From positions 3,423,501 to 3,487,500 of the forward strand of contig NZ_JAUSYN010000002.1 of the NCBI RefSeq assembly GCF_030816915.1: DNA of 64,000 nt, given 5' to 3'. The notes below the pieces were generated by a model. It was given only the letters and a program-made list of their open reading frames with translations, was not told the origin of the DNA and searched no databases. Source of the stretch: Streptomyces sp. B3I8. Lineage in GTDB: Bacteria > Actinomycetota > Actinomycetes > Streptomycetales > Streptomycetaceae. A program made the translations under genes and the position numbers. The first letter of the stretch is position 1; every line of letters begins with the position of its first letter. Positions 26,443-35,013 of this stretch are shown piece by piece.

Positions 26443-27423
26443 ATGGCCAAGAAGCGACCCCAGACGAAGGCCGACAGGCACCGGACCGGCGGCGGGGTGA
26501 GCGCCGGGGCGGACATTCCGGTCGTCGGCGCCCGGGAACCCTGCCCCTGCGGCAGCGGCCGCCGCTACAAGGCCTGCCACGGCCGGGCCGCCGCGCACGC
26601 GGCGACCGAGCTGGTGCAGCGCCCGTTCGAAGGGCTGGCCGGCGAGGGCGACTGGGTCGCCCTGCGCGAACTGGTCCCGGCCGCCACGGCCGAGCTGACC
26701 CTGAAGGACGGTCTTCCCGAGGGTGTCCCCTCGGTCACCCTCGCCACCGTGCTGCCGATGGCCTGGCCCGCGCTGCGCCGCGACGACGGTTCGGTCCTGC
26801 TCGGCCTGCAGAACGACACCGCGTCCGGCGACATCAGCCGCGACCTCGCCGACACGCTGGTCCGCGCGCTGACGGCGGAGCCCGGCACCTCGGTGCCGAG
26901 CCGGCGCGCCCCGGCCGACGGCCCCCGGCTGCAGGACGTACTGGACCCCGGGGCCACGTTCGTCCCGGCGGTGCACACGGGATTCGAGTTCTGGGTCCCG
27001 GACGCGGAGAACGCCTCGCCCGAGGTGACCGCGTCCCTGGAGCGGGCCAACGCCGCGGCCATTCCCACCGTACGGCTGGAGGGCCTGGACGCCGCCTACT
27101 GGTGCCGTACGCCGGAGAAGAACCACCTGCGCTGGGTCATGCCGCACCCGGAGGAGCAGCTCCTGGACGCGCTCGCGCGGCTGCACGCGGCCGGGCGGTC
27201 CGGGCTGGGCGAGGGCACCCGGCTGGTGGGATCCTTCCGGGCGCACGGACTGGTGGTGCCGGTGTGGGACCTGCCGAGCGAGATGACGGCACAGGACGTG
27301 GAGAAGCCGGCCACCGAGTTCGCCGAGCACCTCGCGGAGGCGCTCGCGTCGACGCGGCCGCTCACGCCGGACGAGCGCCGGGCGCGCGGCGGCCTGACGA
27401 ACCGCCAGGTCACCCTGAGCTGA
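26443..27423 (+). CDS. SEC-C motif protein (DUF5926-type)
   Basis: A 326-residue protein. A basic leader MAKKRPQTKADRHRTGGG is followed by the zinc-binding SEC-C motif PCPCGSGRRYKACHG (about residues 37-50), also found at the SecA C-terminus. The remainder is a conserved actinobacterial domain with WPALRRDDGSVLLGLQND, AVHTGFEFWVPDAENAS, YWCRTPEKNHLRWVMPHPEE and RLVGSFRAHGLVVPVWDLP. Probably a cytosolic protein binding ribosome or Sec partners; function unknown. ATG 26443 has GGGAGACACCGACG upstream. Confidence 0.88.
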   Translation: MAKKRPQTKADRHRTGGGVSAGADIPVVGAREPCPCGSGRRYKACHGRAAAHAATELVQRPFEGLAGEGDWVALRELVPAATAELTLKDGLPEGVPSVTLATVLPMAWPALRRDDGSVLLGLQNDTASGDISRDLADTLVRALTAEPGTSVPSRRAPADGPRLQDVLDPGATFVPAVHTGFEFWVPDAENASPEVTASLERANAAAIPTVRLEGLDAAYWCRTPEKNHLRWVMPHPEEQLLDALARLHAAGRSGLGEGTRLVGSFRAHGLVVPVWDLPSEMTAQDVEKPATEFAEHLAEALASTRPLTPDERRARGGLTNRQVTLS

Positions 27424-27634
27424 CACACCGCCCGGACGGTGCCGCCGGACGGCCGCGGACCGCACCGCCCACGACGGCGGGGCGGGCGGGACGCGCGTGT
27501 CGCCGGCCGCGTGCCGACGGCTGTGCGACATCGGCTCTGCGACGTCGATCGCGTAGCGGAGGCCGTGCGCCGTCGGCCGTGCGGCGTCGGCAACAGCTGC
27601 CCGGTGGGAACCGACGACTCAGCCGCCCCACCGG

Positions 27635-27648
27635 GTGACTCGCGTCAC
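27635..27648. promoter_or_regulatory. Putative Crp-binding site
   Basis: GTGACTCGCGTCAC matches the S. coelicolor Crp consensus GTG-N6-GNCAC and is an inverted repeat GTGAC-N4-GTCAC. It lies upstream of the putative small RNA. Confidence 0.45.
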
Positions 27649-27732
27649 AACTGCCGCTTCCGACAAGCACATCCGTGTCCGAATAGGCGAGATCGAATTT
27701 GCGAACCGGCGATCTCTTGTTACCGTTCCAAT

Positions 27733-27778
27733 AGCCCGGTTGCTGGTGCATCCCCCGTCGCCAGCAACCGGGTCTTTT
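27733..27778 (+). ncRNA. Putative small RNA ending in an intrinsic terminator
   Basis: cccggttgctgg (27735-27746) pairs perfectly with ccagcaaccggg (27761-27772) around a loop containing CCCCC, followed by TCTTTT, a real U-tract on the + strand. TTGCGA (27699-27704) and TACCGT (27721-27726) are 16 bp apart and could form a promoter just upstream. No + gene follows, so it is not a leader. It could instead be the distant terminator of the SEC-C gene, 310 nt from that stop. Confidence 0.4.
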
Positions 27779-27899
27779 CATGCGCCCGGTGACCTGCCCC
27801 GGAACCGCCCCCTCCGCCAACTTCCCTCCCCCGTAACGCCGTTGCCCGGCGGGGCGGCGTCGCGCCGTACGGCCCGCCCGGCGCGCGCCGGAGGGTCAC

Positions 27900-28580
27900 T
27901 CAGGACCGCGCCGAGCCGCTTCCCACGCGCAGCAGCAGCGGTCCGTCGTCGGCCGCCGCGTCCCGCGCGAACTCCGCCATCGCCTCGTAGGCGCCGGGCT
28001 CGCCGTCCGTGCGCTGCCGGGGCGTCTCGCAGGTCCCCGGCTCGTCCCCCGCGCCGATCGCGCAGGTGATGCGTACCGCTCCGCCGCCCGGCTTCAGCAG
28101 GCTCAGCGAGGTGCTCAGCGCGCGGCCGGTCGTGTTGCGGTAGTAGGCGCGCGCCCAGGTCTCGGCGCCCTGCGTGAACACACAGGTCTGTGCCTCGACG
28201 CCGTCGGGCGAGGTGAGCGAGGGGCCGCAGCGGGCGGCGGTGGCGAGCCCGAGGCCCAGCAGGTGCGGCGAGCGGGCGGGCGGGGCGCCCGGTTCCTCGG
28301 CGTCCCGGTGCGGGGCGGCGGCCCCGCTGTCCCGCACCCGGTCGGCGTCGTCGACACGGTCGCCGACGGGACCCGCGGCGGCCACGGCCAGCGGGAGCAG
28401 TACCGCCGCCGCCAGTGCCACCACCAGTGCGGCCAGCCGGACCCGGGGATCGAGTCCCGGCGGCGGCTCGGCGCCGTGCCGGCCCCGGGTGCCGCGGGCA
28501 CCCCGCGACTCAGCCGGTGCCCGTTCCCGCCCGTGCCCCTGGGACCGACGCGTTCCGTGCCCCCCGGAAGTGCGCTTCAT
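27900..28580 (-). CDS. Single-pass membrane or exported hypothetical protein
   Basis: About 226 residues. A basic, Gly/Arg-rich cytosolic leader (about 1-45) precedes one membrane helix, LAALVVALAAAVLLPLAVAA, then an extracytoplasmic domain with Cys residues in ATAARCGPSLTSPDGVEAQ, TCVFTQGAETWARAYYRNTT, VRITCAIG and GTCETPRQRTDG, suggesting two disulfides. The end is EFARDAAADDGPLLLRVGSG. No family recognised. Start ATG 28580; an ATG 12 nt upstream is also in frame. Downstream of the degenerate prim-pol gene on the same strand (56 bp), likely co-transcribed. Confidence 0.7.
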   Translation of the reverse strand: MKRTSGGHGTRRSQGHGRERAPAESRGARGTRGRHGAEPPPGLDPRVRLAALVVALAAAVLLPLAVAAAGPVGDRVDDADRVRDSGAAAPHRDAEEPGAPPARSPHLLGLGLATAARCGPSLTSPDGVEAQTCVFTQGAETWARAYYRNTTGRALSTSLSLLKPGGGAVRITCAIGAGDEPGTCETPRQRTDGEPGAYEAMAEFARDAAADDGPLLLRVGSGSARS

Positions 28581-28636
28581 GGGGGCGAACATAACGAGCG
28601 CGCGGAGCCGGCCGGCCCGCCGCGCGCACGACACCC

Positions 28637-29302
28637 CTAGAACTCGGGGGCGCTCACACCCGTACGAGTGAGGGCCTCGACCGTGGCGTCCGCCACAGCC
28701 TCCACGTCCGGCACCCAGGGCGCGGCCGACCCGGGCAGCGGCGCCCGTTCCCAGCGCACCCGCCCGTGCCCGGTCGCGGAGGGCGGCAGCGCGATATAGC
28801 CGCCCTCGCCGTGGAAGCGGAGCGAGCCGGGGACGTAGTCCTGGGCGTAGAGCAGCTCGCCGAGCTGCTCCAGGGAGTACGGGGCCACGAGGATCGCCCA
28901 GCGGTTCGGGGCGGCGACGACCGGGCCGATCCTGATGCCCTTGCGGTCCAGGGTGGCCAGGGCGCGGGCCGCCGCGGGGGCGGGCAGGCTCACCGCGCAG
29001 GGCGCGCGGCCGCCGGTGGCGAGCACGATCGGCGCCGTCGGCCGGTTGGTCCACCACCAGCGGACCATGCGCGCGTCGGTGGTGGCCGCGAGCAGCCCCG
29101 GGTCGAACGGGTGAGCGCCCGGCACCGTGCACTCCGGGTCGGGGCACCCGCAGCGGGCGCGCCCCTGGGGGTCCGGTGCCACACCCGGGAGAACGGGCCA
29201 CTGCCACTGGGTGGCGAAGGTCAGGGCCGCACCGAACACCTCAGGCTCCCTGTCGTTCGGCCTGGACAGGAACCTGCGTAGCCTTCCGGGAATCCCGCGC
29301 AT
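28637..29302 (-). CDS. Prim-pol-like protein lacking catalytic residues
   Basis: A 221-residue protein resembling the bifunctional DNA primase/polymerase N-terminal family: LTFATQWQWPVLPGVAPDP, CGCPDPECTVPGAHPFDPGL, WWWTNRPTAPIVLATGG and PGSLRFHGEGGYIALPPSA. The expected DxD metal site is replaced by CAVSLPAPAA and the following sxH motif by RWAILVAPYS, so catalysis is unlikely. Streptomyces genomes carry many such proteins with unknown roles. ATG 29302 chosen; ATG 29350 would add 16 residues. Confidence 0.75.
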   Translation of the reverse strand: MRGIPGRLRRFLSRPNDREPEVFGAALTFATQWQWPVLPGVAPDPQGRARCGCPDPECTVPGAHPFDPGLLAATTDARMVRWWWTNRPTAPIVLATGGRAPCAVSLPAPAAARALATLDRKGIRIGPVVAAPNRWAILVAPYSLEQLGELLYAQDYVPGSLRFHGEGGYIALPPSATGHGRVRWERAPLPGSAAPWVPDVEAVADATVEALTRTGVSAPEF

Positions 29303-29894
29303 GAGCGCTCGTTCCTTTCCGTTGCACGCCGGCAACACCGAGGGCTGCATTCACCACATGGTCATTCACCACATGTGTCGATCATCGCGCTGTGCGTACC
29401 TGCTGCTGTGCGTACTCGCTGGAGCATCACGCCCCTGTCGTGGACAGGGGGAATCCGTCGGGGCCGAGCCCGGCCGGGTCCGCGGACCGTGGGCACGAAA
29501 TCCGCGAGGGTCGCGGTGTCCATACTGCGTCTGTCAAAAGCACGGGCATGGCGCGGGGGTGGCGACGCCTGGCGAATTGCCGTCGCACTGTTGCTCGCCG
29601 CCTCCGCCGCGGGAGGATGGGGCTCGGTCGTCGGTGGATAGGACGCCCGGGTCGGCCACCAGGTTCCGGGCGGCTCTTCGCCGCTCCCTGGGCCTCACCG
29701 GGTACGTACCCACCCCGACCGCTGTGACGCTCCGTCGAACGAGGCCAGTCGACCGCAATACGCCGTTGCCCGAGTCAGTTTCAAGCCAACTTCGTGTTCC
29801 CGCAAGCGACTCCGCAGAATCCGCGGATCGCCGGGACAATCCCGAGGCCAGCCGCACCACCGGTCTCATGGACACCAGGAATCCCGGCAGGACA
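29303..29894. promoter_or_regulatory. Long divergent intergenic region
   Basis: 592 bases between the prim-pol-like gene and the phosphatase gene. It contains CATTCACCACATG twice (29348-29360 and 29363-29375, 15-bp period), CTGTGCGTAC twice near 29389 and 29405, and a candidate 41-codon ORF at 29516. No other gene seen. Confidence 0.5.
29516..29641 (+). CDS. Candidate 41-residue membrane peptide
   Basis: GTG with GAGGG 6 nt upstream opens VSILRLSKARAWRGGGDAWR followed by IAVALLLAASAAGGWGSVVGG, a basic N-terminus and one hydrophobic helix. Codons ATA, TCA, AAA, CGA and ATT are rare in this genome, so this may be a leader peptide, a recent small gene, or chance. Confidence 0.3.
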   Translation: MSILRLSKARAWRGGGDAWRIAVALLLAASAAGGWGSVVGG

Positions 29895-31430
29895 ATGCTG
29901 GACATCCCCTCACGAGTGCGTGTACATGTGGAGACACTGCCTGCGACGCAGAATGACATGGGGGTTTGCGATGCTTTCGTGCAGTACGCACCAGTCGGAA
30001 AGCCGGACGCCATGACCGTCCCTCACCTCCCGAAAGTGGCCGGAATCGATTCCACGGTTCCGGCTCCCGCTCACACTGTCGCGTCGGCCGCCCCGCCCAC
30101 GGGCCCTTCGCCCGGCACCACGGGTACCTCTTCGGCCACCTCCCACACCACCGGTCCGGGCGCTCTCCTCCAGGACCGCCTCGCCGGCTGGGTCTCCGAC
30201 CTCACCACCCTCCACGAACTCACCGAACGGCTGGTCCGCACCGACTCGCTCGCCGCCGCCCTGGAGGAGCTGCTGCGCGCCGGGTCCGCCCTCGTGGGTG
30301 CCCGCCGCGGCCTGGTCGTCCTGGAGCCCCGCGACGGGCTGGGCCCCGACACCACCCTGGGCCTGGGCCTCGGCCGCGCCGACCTCGGCCACATCGAGAC
30401 CGTGCCGCGCAGTTCGACGGCGTACGGGAAGATCCTGGACGGCCTGCCGGGCGGCGAGGGCGAGATCGCGCAGCCCGACCTGTTCGCCGAGGACGGACTC
30501 GACCCCCGCCACCGCGAGGTGGCCGCCCGCCTCGGTTACGCCGCCAGCTACGCCCTGCCGCTGGCCGGCGAGGCGGCCGGGCGTCTCGGCGCCGCGGTCT
30601 GGCTCTATGACGAACCCGCCGAGCCGACCGCCCGCATGCGCCACCTCGCGGGGCTCTACGTCCGCTGCGCCACCGAGCACCTCGCCCGGCTCGTCGAGAT
30701 CGAACGCACGCGCGGGTGCATCGCGACCCTCTCCGAGGAACTGCTGCCCTCCCGGCTCCCCCGGGTCCCGGGCGTGCAGCTCGCCGCCCGCCGCCGCAGC
30801 GGGCCGCGCGGCGGCGGCGACTGGTTCGACGCGCTGCCGCTGCCGGACGCGGCCCTCGGCCTCGCGGTCGGCTCCGTCACCGGGGCCGGGCCCGGCGCGG
30901 TCGCGGCCATGGGCCGGCTGCGCGCCAGCATGCGGGCGTACGCCGTGATGGAGGGCGAGGATCCGGTCGCCGTCCTGTCCGACCTGGAGCTGCTGCTGCG
31001 GCTGACCGAGCCGGCCCGCTCGGCCACCGCGCTGTTCGCCTACTGCGAGCCCGCGCTGCGCCGGATCACCCTGGCCGGTGCGGGACACAGCCCCCCGCTG
31101 GTCGTCGGCGAGCGGCGCACGGAGTACGTCGAGACCTCCCTGTCGGCGCCCCTGAACATGCTGGCCTGCTGGGAGGCGCCGAGCGTCGAACTGACGGCCG
31201 AACCGGGAGAGACGGTTCTGCTGTACACCGACGGGCTGCTGCAACGCACCGGCGATCCCATGGACCGCGCCTTCGCCCGGCTGCACGCGGCGGCCGCGAG
31301 CGTGCCCCGGGGGATGCGCGCCGACGCGGCGGCGGTCGCGGACCACGTGCTGCGCACCGTCCTGCCGGACGGCCTGGACGCGACGGGCGGCGCGGAGGAC
31401 GTCGTGCTGCTGGCGGCGCGCTTCGAGTAG
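29895..31430 (+). CDS. GAF-SpoIIE PP2C-type protein phosphatase
   Basis: A 511-residue protein. Residues about 1-40 (MLDIPSRVRVHVETLPATQN) are a leader conserved in Streptomyces phosphatases of this type, which sets the start at 29895. A Thr/Pro-rich linker precedes a GAF domain (about 95-270: LHELTERLVRTDSLAAALEE, GARRGLVVLEP, GYAASYALPLAGEAAGRLG). The SpoIIE/PP2C domain (about 290-511) has the metal-binding GGDWFDALPL, LRASMRAYAVMEGEDP, ITLAGAGHSPPLVV and LLYTDGLLQRTGDP. It probably dephosphorylates a STAS anti-anti-sigma protein in a partner-switching cascade; anti-sigma-like ATPases lie at 25729 and 33250. No membrane segment. Confidence 0.9.
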   Translation: MLDIPSRVRVHVETLPATQNDMGVCDAFVQYAPVGKPDAMTVPHLPKVAGIDSTVPAPAHTVASAAPPTGPSPGTTGTSSATSHTTGPGALLQDRLAGWVSDLTTLHELTERLVRTDSLAAALEELLRAGSALVGARRGLVVLEPRDGLGPDTTLGLGLGRADLGHIETVPRSSTAYGKILDGLPGGEGEIAQPDLFAEDGLDPRHREVAARLGYAASYALPLAGEAAGRLGAAVWLYDEPAEPTARMRHLAGLYVRCATEHLARLVEIERTRGCIATLSEELLPSRLPRVPGVQLAARRRSGPRGGGDWFDALPLPDAALGLAVGSVTGAGPGAVAAMGRLRASMRAYAVMEGEDPVAVLSDLELLLRLTEPARSATALFAYCEPALRRITLAGAGHSPPLVVGERRTEYVETSLSAPLNMLACWEAPSVELTAEPGETVLLYTDGLLQRTGDPMDRAFARLHAAAASVPRGMRADAAAVADHVLRTVLPDGLDATGGAEDVVLLAARFE

Positions 31431-31620
31431 CGGAGCTCCCCGGGCGGGGCAGCCGGGCCCCGGTGGCCGGGCCCGGCCGAGAGTCTGCCGGGGCGGCCAC
31501 CGGGCGTGGCGCCCGGTACGCCCCCGGTCGTAGCCGCCGTACGCCCACGCGCCCCGGAACGGCTGGGCGGTACGACCGTACGATGGAAGCGGCCCAGTGC
31601 CGTACCTAGGAGGAATGACC

Positions 31621-33114
31621 GTGGCGGACGAGCTCTCGGAGATTCCGGCGACCCCGGAGACCGTGGCGGACGAGGCTGAGGCAGCCGAGTCCGAGGAGCC
31701 CATCAAGCAGCGCAAGAACAGCCTGTACCCGGGCGTGTCCGACGAACTCGCCGAGAACATGAAGTCCGGGTGGGCCGACACCGAACTGCGCGACCTCGCG
31801 CCCGTCCCGCAGGCCGCCGAGACCGCCGCACGCCGTGCCGCGCTCTCCGCGCGCTTCCCGGGCGAACGCCTGGTGATCCCCGCCGGCAACCTGAAGACGC
31901 GTTCGAACGACACGGACTACCCCTTCCGTGCCTCGGTCGAGTACGCCTACCTCACCGGCAACCAGACCGAGGACGGCGTCCTGGTCCTGGAGCCCAGGGC
32001 CGACGGCCACGAGGAGGCGCTGTACCTGCTGCCGCGCTCCGACCGCGAGAACGGCGAGTTCTGGCTCTCCGGCCAGGGCGAACTGTGGGTCGGCCGCCGC
32101 CACTCCCTCACCGAGTCCGAGAAGCTGTACGGCATCCGCGTCTTTGACGTCCGCGAGCTGACCGGGAAGCTGCGCGAGGCCCGCGGCCCGGTCCGCGTCG
32201 TACGCGGCTACGACGCCGGCGTCGAGGCCGCGCTCACCGACAAGGTCACCGCCGAGCGGGACGAGGAGCTGAAGGTCTTCCTGTCCGAGGCGCGGCTGGT
32301 CAAGGACGAGTTCGAGATCGCCGAGCTGCAGAAGGCCGTCGACTCCACCGTGCGCGGCTTCGAGGACGTGGTGAAGGTCCTCGACAAGGCGCGGGCCACC
32401 GGCGAGCGCTACATCGAGGGCACGTTCTTCCTGCGGGCCCGCGTGGAGGGCAACGACGTCGGCTACGGCACCATCGCCGCGGCCGGCCCGCACGCCTGCA
32501 CCCTGCACTGGGTCCGCAACGACGGCCCGGTCCGCGCGGGCGACCTGCTGCTGCTCGACGCCGGTGTGGAGACGCACACGTACTACACCGCCGACGTCAC
32601 CCGCACCCTGCCGGTCGACGGCCGCTTCAGCGACATCCAGCGGAAGATCTACGACGCGGTGTACGACGCCCAGGAGGCCGGCATCGCGGCGGTCGGGCCG
32701 GGCGCCAAGCACCGCGACTTCCACGACGCCGCCCAGCGCGTGCTCACCGAGCGGCTGGTGGAGTGGGGCCTGGTCGAGGGGCCCGTCGAGCGCGTGCTCG
32801 AACTCGGTCTGCAGCGCCGCTGGACCCTGCACGGCACCGGTCACATGCTCGGCATGGACGTCCACGACTGCGCGTCGGCGCGGGTGGAGTCGTACGTGGA
32901 CGGCGTGCTGGAGCCCGGAATGGTCCTCACCGTCGAGCCGGGGCTGTACTTCCAGACCGACGACCTGACCGTGCCGGAGGAGTACCGGGGCATCGGTGTG
33001 CGGATCGAGGACGACATCCTGGTGACCGAGGACGGCAACCGGAACCTGTCGGCCGCGCTGCCGCGCCGCTCCGTCGAGGTCGAGGCGTGGATGGAGTCGC
33101 TGAAGCGCGCCTGA
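31621..33114 (+). CDS. pepP: Xaa-Pro aminopeptidase (aminopeptidase P)
   Basis: A 497-residue M24B metallopeptidase. The N-terminal creatinase-like domain (about 45-210) contains YPFRASVEYAYLTGNQTEDG and FWLSGQGELWVGRRHSL. The pita-bread domain holds the five ligands for two metals: Asp in DLLLLDAGVE, Asp in YYTADVTRTLP, His in LHGTGHMLGMDVHDC, Glu in VLTVEPGLYFQ and Glu in GVRIEDDILVTE. It removes the N-terminal residue from peptides with Pro in position two. GTG 31621 is preferred over ATG 31615 because AGGAGGA abuts the ATG but is 6-7 nt before the GTG. Monocistronic, ends at a GC hairpin. Confidence 0.94.
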   Translation: MADELSEIPATPETVADEAEAAESEEPIKQRKNSLYPGVSDELAENMKSGWADTELRDLAPVPQAAETAARRAALSARFPGERLVIPAGNLKTRSNDTDYPFRASVEYAYLTGNQTEDGVLVLEPRADGHEEALYLLPRSDRENGEFWLSGQGELWVGRRHSLTESEKLYGIRVFDVRELTGKLREARGPVRVVRGYDAGVEAALTDKVTAERDEELKVFLSEARLVKDEFEIAELQKAVDSTVRGFEDVVKVLDKARATGERYIEGTFFLRARVEGNDVGYGTIAAAGPHACTLHWVRNDGPVRAGDLLLLDAGVETHTYYTADVTRTLPVDGRFSDIQRKIYDAVYDAQEAGIAAVGPGAKHRDFHDAAQRVLTERLVEWGLVEGPVERVLELGLQRRWTLHGTGHMLGMDVHDCASARVESYVDGVLEPGMVLTVEPGLYFQTDDLTVPEEYRGIGVRIEDDILVTEDGNRNLSAALPRRSVEVEAWMESLKRA

Positions 33115-33142
33115 GCCACACCAGGTGCCCGAGGGTTCGGGG

Positions 33143-33170
33143 GCCCGGGGGCCCGGCGCGGCCCCCGGGT
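33143..33170. terminator. GC hairpin between convergent genes
   Basis: GCCCGGGGGC (33143-33152) pairs with GCCCCCGGGT (33161-33170), after the pepP stop. Confidence 0.55.
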
Positions 33171-33249
33171 GCCCGGAGCGCGCTCGTCGGTGCGACGTCC
33201 CGGCGCCGTTCCTGGGCGCGCGGGCGGACAAGGCCGGGTGGGACGGTGT

Positions 33250-33705
33250 TCAGACCGCGGCCAGGGGCGCGCCTTCGCGCCACTTCAGGATCTTGTCGAA
33301 GCTCACCACAGCACCGCTGTGCCCGGGCTTGTTGCCGATCTGCACATGGTCGGCGAGCTGCTGGATGAGGCCGAGACCCCGGCCGTTCTCCGCGTCCGCG
33401 CGGGCGGCTCGCACCGGCGGGCGCGCCCGGCCCGGGGAGAACCCGGGACCCGAGTCGGCCACCTCGATGCGGCACTTCTCTCCGTCCAGGTAGGCGGTCA
33501 CCCGGTACTCCCCGCAGCCGCGGCCGCGCCCCCGGTCGCCACCGTGTTCGACCGCGTTCGCGCACGCCTCGCTGAGCGCCACGGAGAGGTCGTAGGAGAT
33601 GTCGGGGTCGACACCCGCGGTCTCCATCGCGCCGACCAGCAGCCGCCGGGCCAGCGGCACGCTCGCGGCCTCGCGCCGCAGATGCAGTGACCACCAGATG
33701 CTCAT
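33250..33705 (-). CDS. ATP-binding anti-sigma-like protein
   Basis: A 151-residue GHKL-domain protein of the RsbW type: MSIWWSLHLRREAASVPLAR, N-box VALSEACANAVEHGGDRG, G1 IEVADSGPGFSPG, G2 ENGRGLGLIQQLADHVQIG and the final strand GAVVSFDKILKW. It probably binds a sigma factor or acts as a STAS kinase. Divergent from the Met-rich membrane gene, convergent with pepP. No membrane or secretion signal. Confidence 0.88.
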   Translation of the reverse strand: MSIWWSLHLRREAASVPLARRLLVGAMETAGVDPDISYDLSVALSEACANAVEHGGDRGRGRGCGEYRVTAYLDGEKCRIEVADSGPGFSPGRARPPVRAARADAENGRGLGLIQQLADHVQIGNKPGHSGAVVSFDKILKWREGAPLAAV

Positions 33706-33909
33706 GCTCCAGCCTCCCGGCCGCGGCTCGACATACGGTTACGTATTGCCACGACTACCCGTGCGCAATCGCCCGATCACGCCTCCGTCGCCCGTGCGGC
33801 GGTGTGCGGCCGGGCCGATCGGTGTATGCCGGACGGCAGGACGGCACATACCGCACCTTGTGGACCTGCCGCGTGGGGCCTGTGGGCACAGTGCGATGAT
33901 GAGGCCGCC

Positions 33910-34821
33910 ATGACTGCCCCCTCTCGGCGCACGACGCGCTCCGGAGCGGACCTCCGGATCCTGCGGGCCGCGGTGTTCACCGCGGTCTGTGTCGTGCTGG
34001 CCGCCGCGGGGCACGGGCTCGCCTCCCGCGCCGCCGTCCCGCCGTGGACGCTGGGCGTCGGGTTCCTGACGATCTTCGCCGTCGCCCTGCCGCTGGCCGG
34101 GCGCGAGCGGTCGCTGCCCGGCATCGCCGCGGTCCTCGCGGTCGGACAGGCCGCGCTGCACACGCTGTTCGGACTGGGCGGACACGGCGCCGGCACCGCC
34201 ATGAGCGGCATGGCCGGCATGCGGGGCATGGCGGGGATGTTGAGCGCGGAGGGCCCGGCAGGCACCGCGCCGGGCACGGTGTCCGGCACCCTGGCGCACG
34301 GCGCCTCCACCGCCGACGCCGAGCTGGTGGCACGCGCCGCCCGGCTCCTGTGCGGCGGCACCACGGCGTCGATCACCCCGGCCCAGGCCCACCGCCTCCT
34401 CACCGACGCGCGGATCGACACCGCGACGACGGCCTCGGCACACCATCCGGCCGACGCCCTCGCCACCGGCGGCTGTTCCTCTCCCTTGTTCGGCATCCTG
34501 CCGTCGCTGCCCATGCTGCTCGGCCACGTCCTCGCGGCCGTCGTCGCCGGCTGGGTGCTGCGCCGGGGCGACCTCGCGCTGCTGCGGCTGATGCGACTGT
34601 CGGCGTACGGGGTCGGCGGGGGCGCGCCCGGACGTGCCCTGCGCACCGCTCTGGCGTACGTCCGCGCGCTCCTCGCGGGGCTTCCGGGCGCGCCCGGACG
34701 GGGGCCGGTCGTCCCGTGCGACGACCTGACCGCCGCGTCACCGCCGCGCACGGCGCTGCTGCAGCACTCGGTGATCCGGCGCGGCCCGCCGGTCGCCCAC
34801 TCCGTCGTCCTCGCCGCCTGA
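33910..34821 (+). CDS. Membrane protein with a Met/His-rich segment, first gene of the copper block
   Basis: A 303-residue integral membrane protein. Helices: LRILRAAVFTAVCVVLAAAG, TLGVGFLTIFAVALPLAG, PGIAAVLAVGQAALHTLFGL and LPSLPMLLGHVLAAVVAGWV. Between helices 3 and 4 an extracytoplasmic loop carries MSGMAGMRGMAGM with HG motifs nearby, a Met-rich sequence of the sort that binds Cu(I). The tail after RRGDLALLRLMRLSAYG is probably cytosolic. Followed on the same strand by five copper genes, so a role in copper delivery or tolerance is inferred. ATG 33910; in-frame upstream ATG codons lack an RBS. Confidence 0.8.
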   Translation: MTAPSRRTTRSGADLRILRAAVFTAVCVVLAAAGHGLASRAAVPPWTLGVGFLTIFAVALPLAGRERSLPGIAAVLAVGQAALHTLFGLGGHGAGTAMSGMAGMRGMAGMLSAEGPAGTAPGTVSGTLAHGASTADAELVARAARLLCGGTTASITPAQAHRLLTDARIDTATTASAHHPADALATGGCSSPLFGILPSLPMLLGHVLAAVVAGWVLRRGDLALLRLMRLSAYGVGGGAPGRALRTALAYVRALLAGLPGAPGRGPVVPCDDLTAASPPRTALLQHSVIRRGPPVAHSVVLAA

Positions 34822-35013
34822 CGCGACGCGCACCCACGCCTTTTCGTTCCGCTCCGCCGCTCCGCAAGGAGAGGGGGACGGGCGGACGGGGAGGGGCCTG
34901 CCGCCGTCGTGCGGTACGCGCGCGTGCCCCTCCGCGGCGCACGCCCGCCCCCCTTCGATTCCCGTTCCGGATTCCGCGTCGGCGGGGTCCGTCTCCAGTG
35001 GAGTGCTGCGCAT

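Larger units (their letters stand above)
27424..27899. other. Intergenic island, AT-richer on its right half
   Basis: 476 bases between convergent genes. The left half (27424-27630) is GC-rich with GTGCGACGTCG-like repeats. The right half (27635-27780) is much poorer in GC than its surroundings and carries a Crp-like site, promoter-like hexamers and a hairpin ending in TCTTTT, reported separately. No convincing protein gene: a + frame from 27635 lacks an RBS. Confidence 0.5.

Noticed and set aside
27735..27772. 6C RNA or a known riboswitch
   Set aside because: Only one hairpin with five Cs is visible, while 6C RNA needs two C-rich loops; no downstream gene for a riboswitch to control.
29127..29894. 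Longer start for the SpoIIE phosphatase gene
   Set aside because: The upstream 256 codons have poor codon bias and no homology-like sequence; the MLDIPSRVRV start at 29895 matches related proteins.
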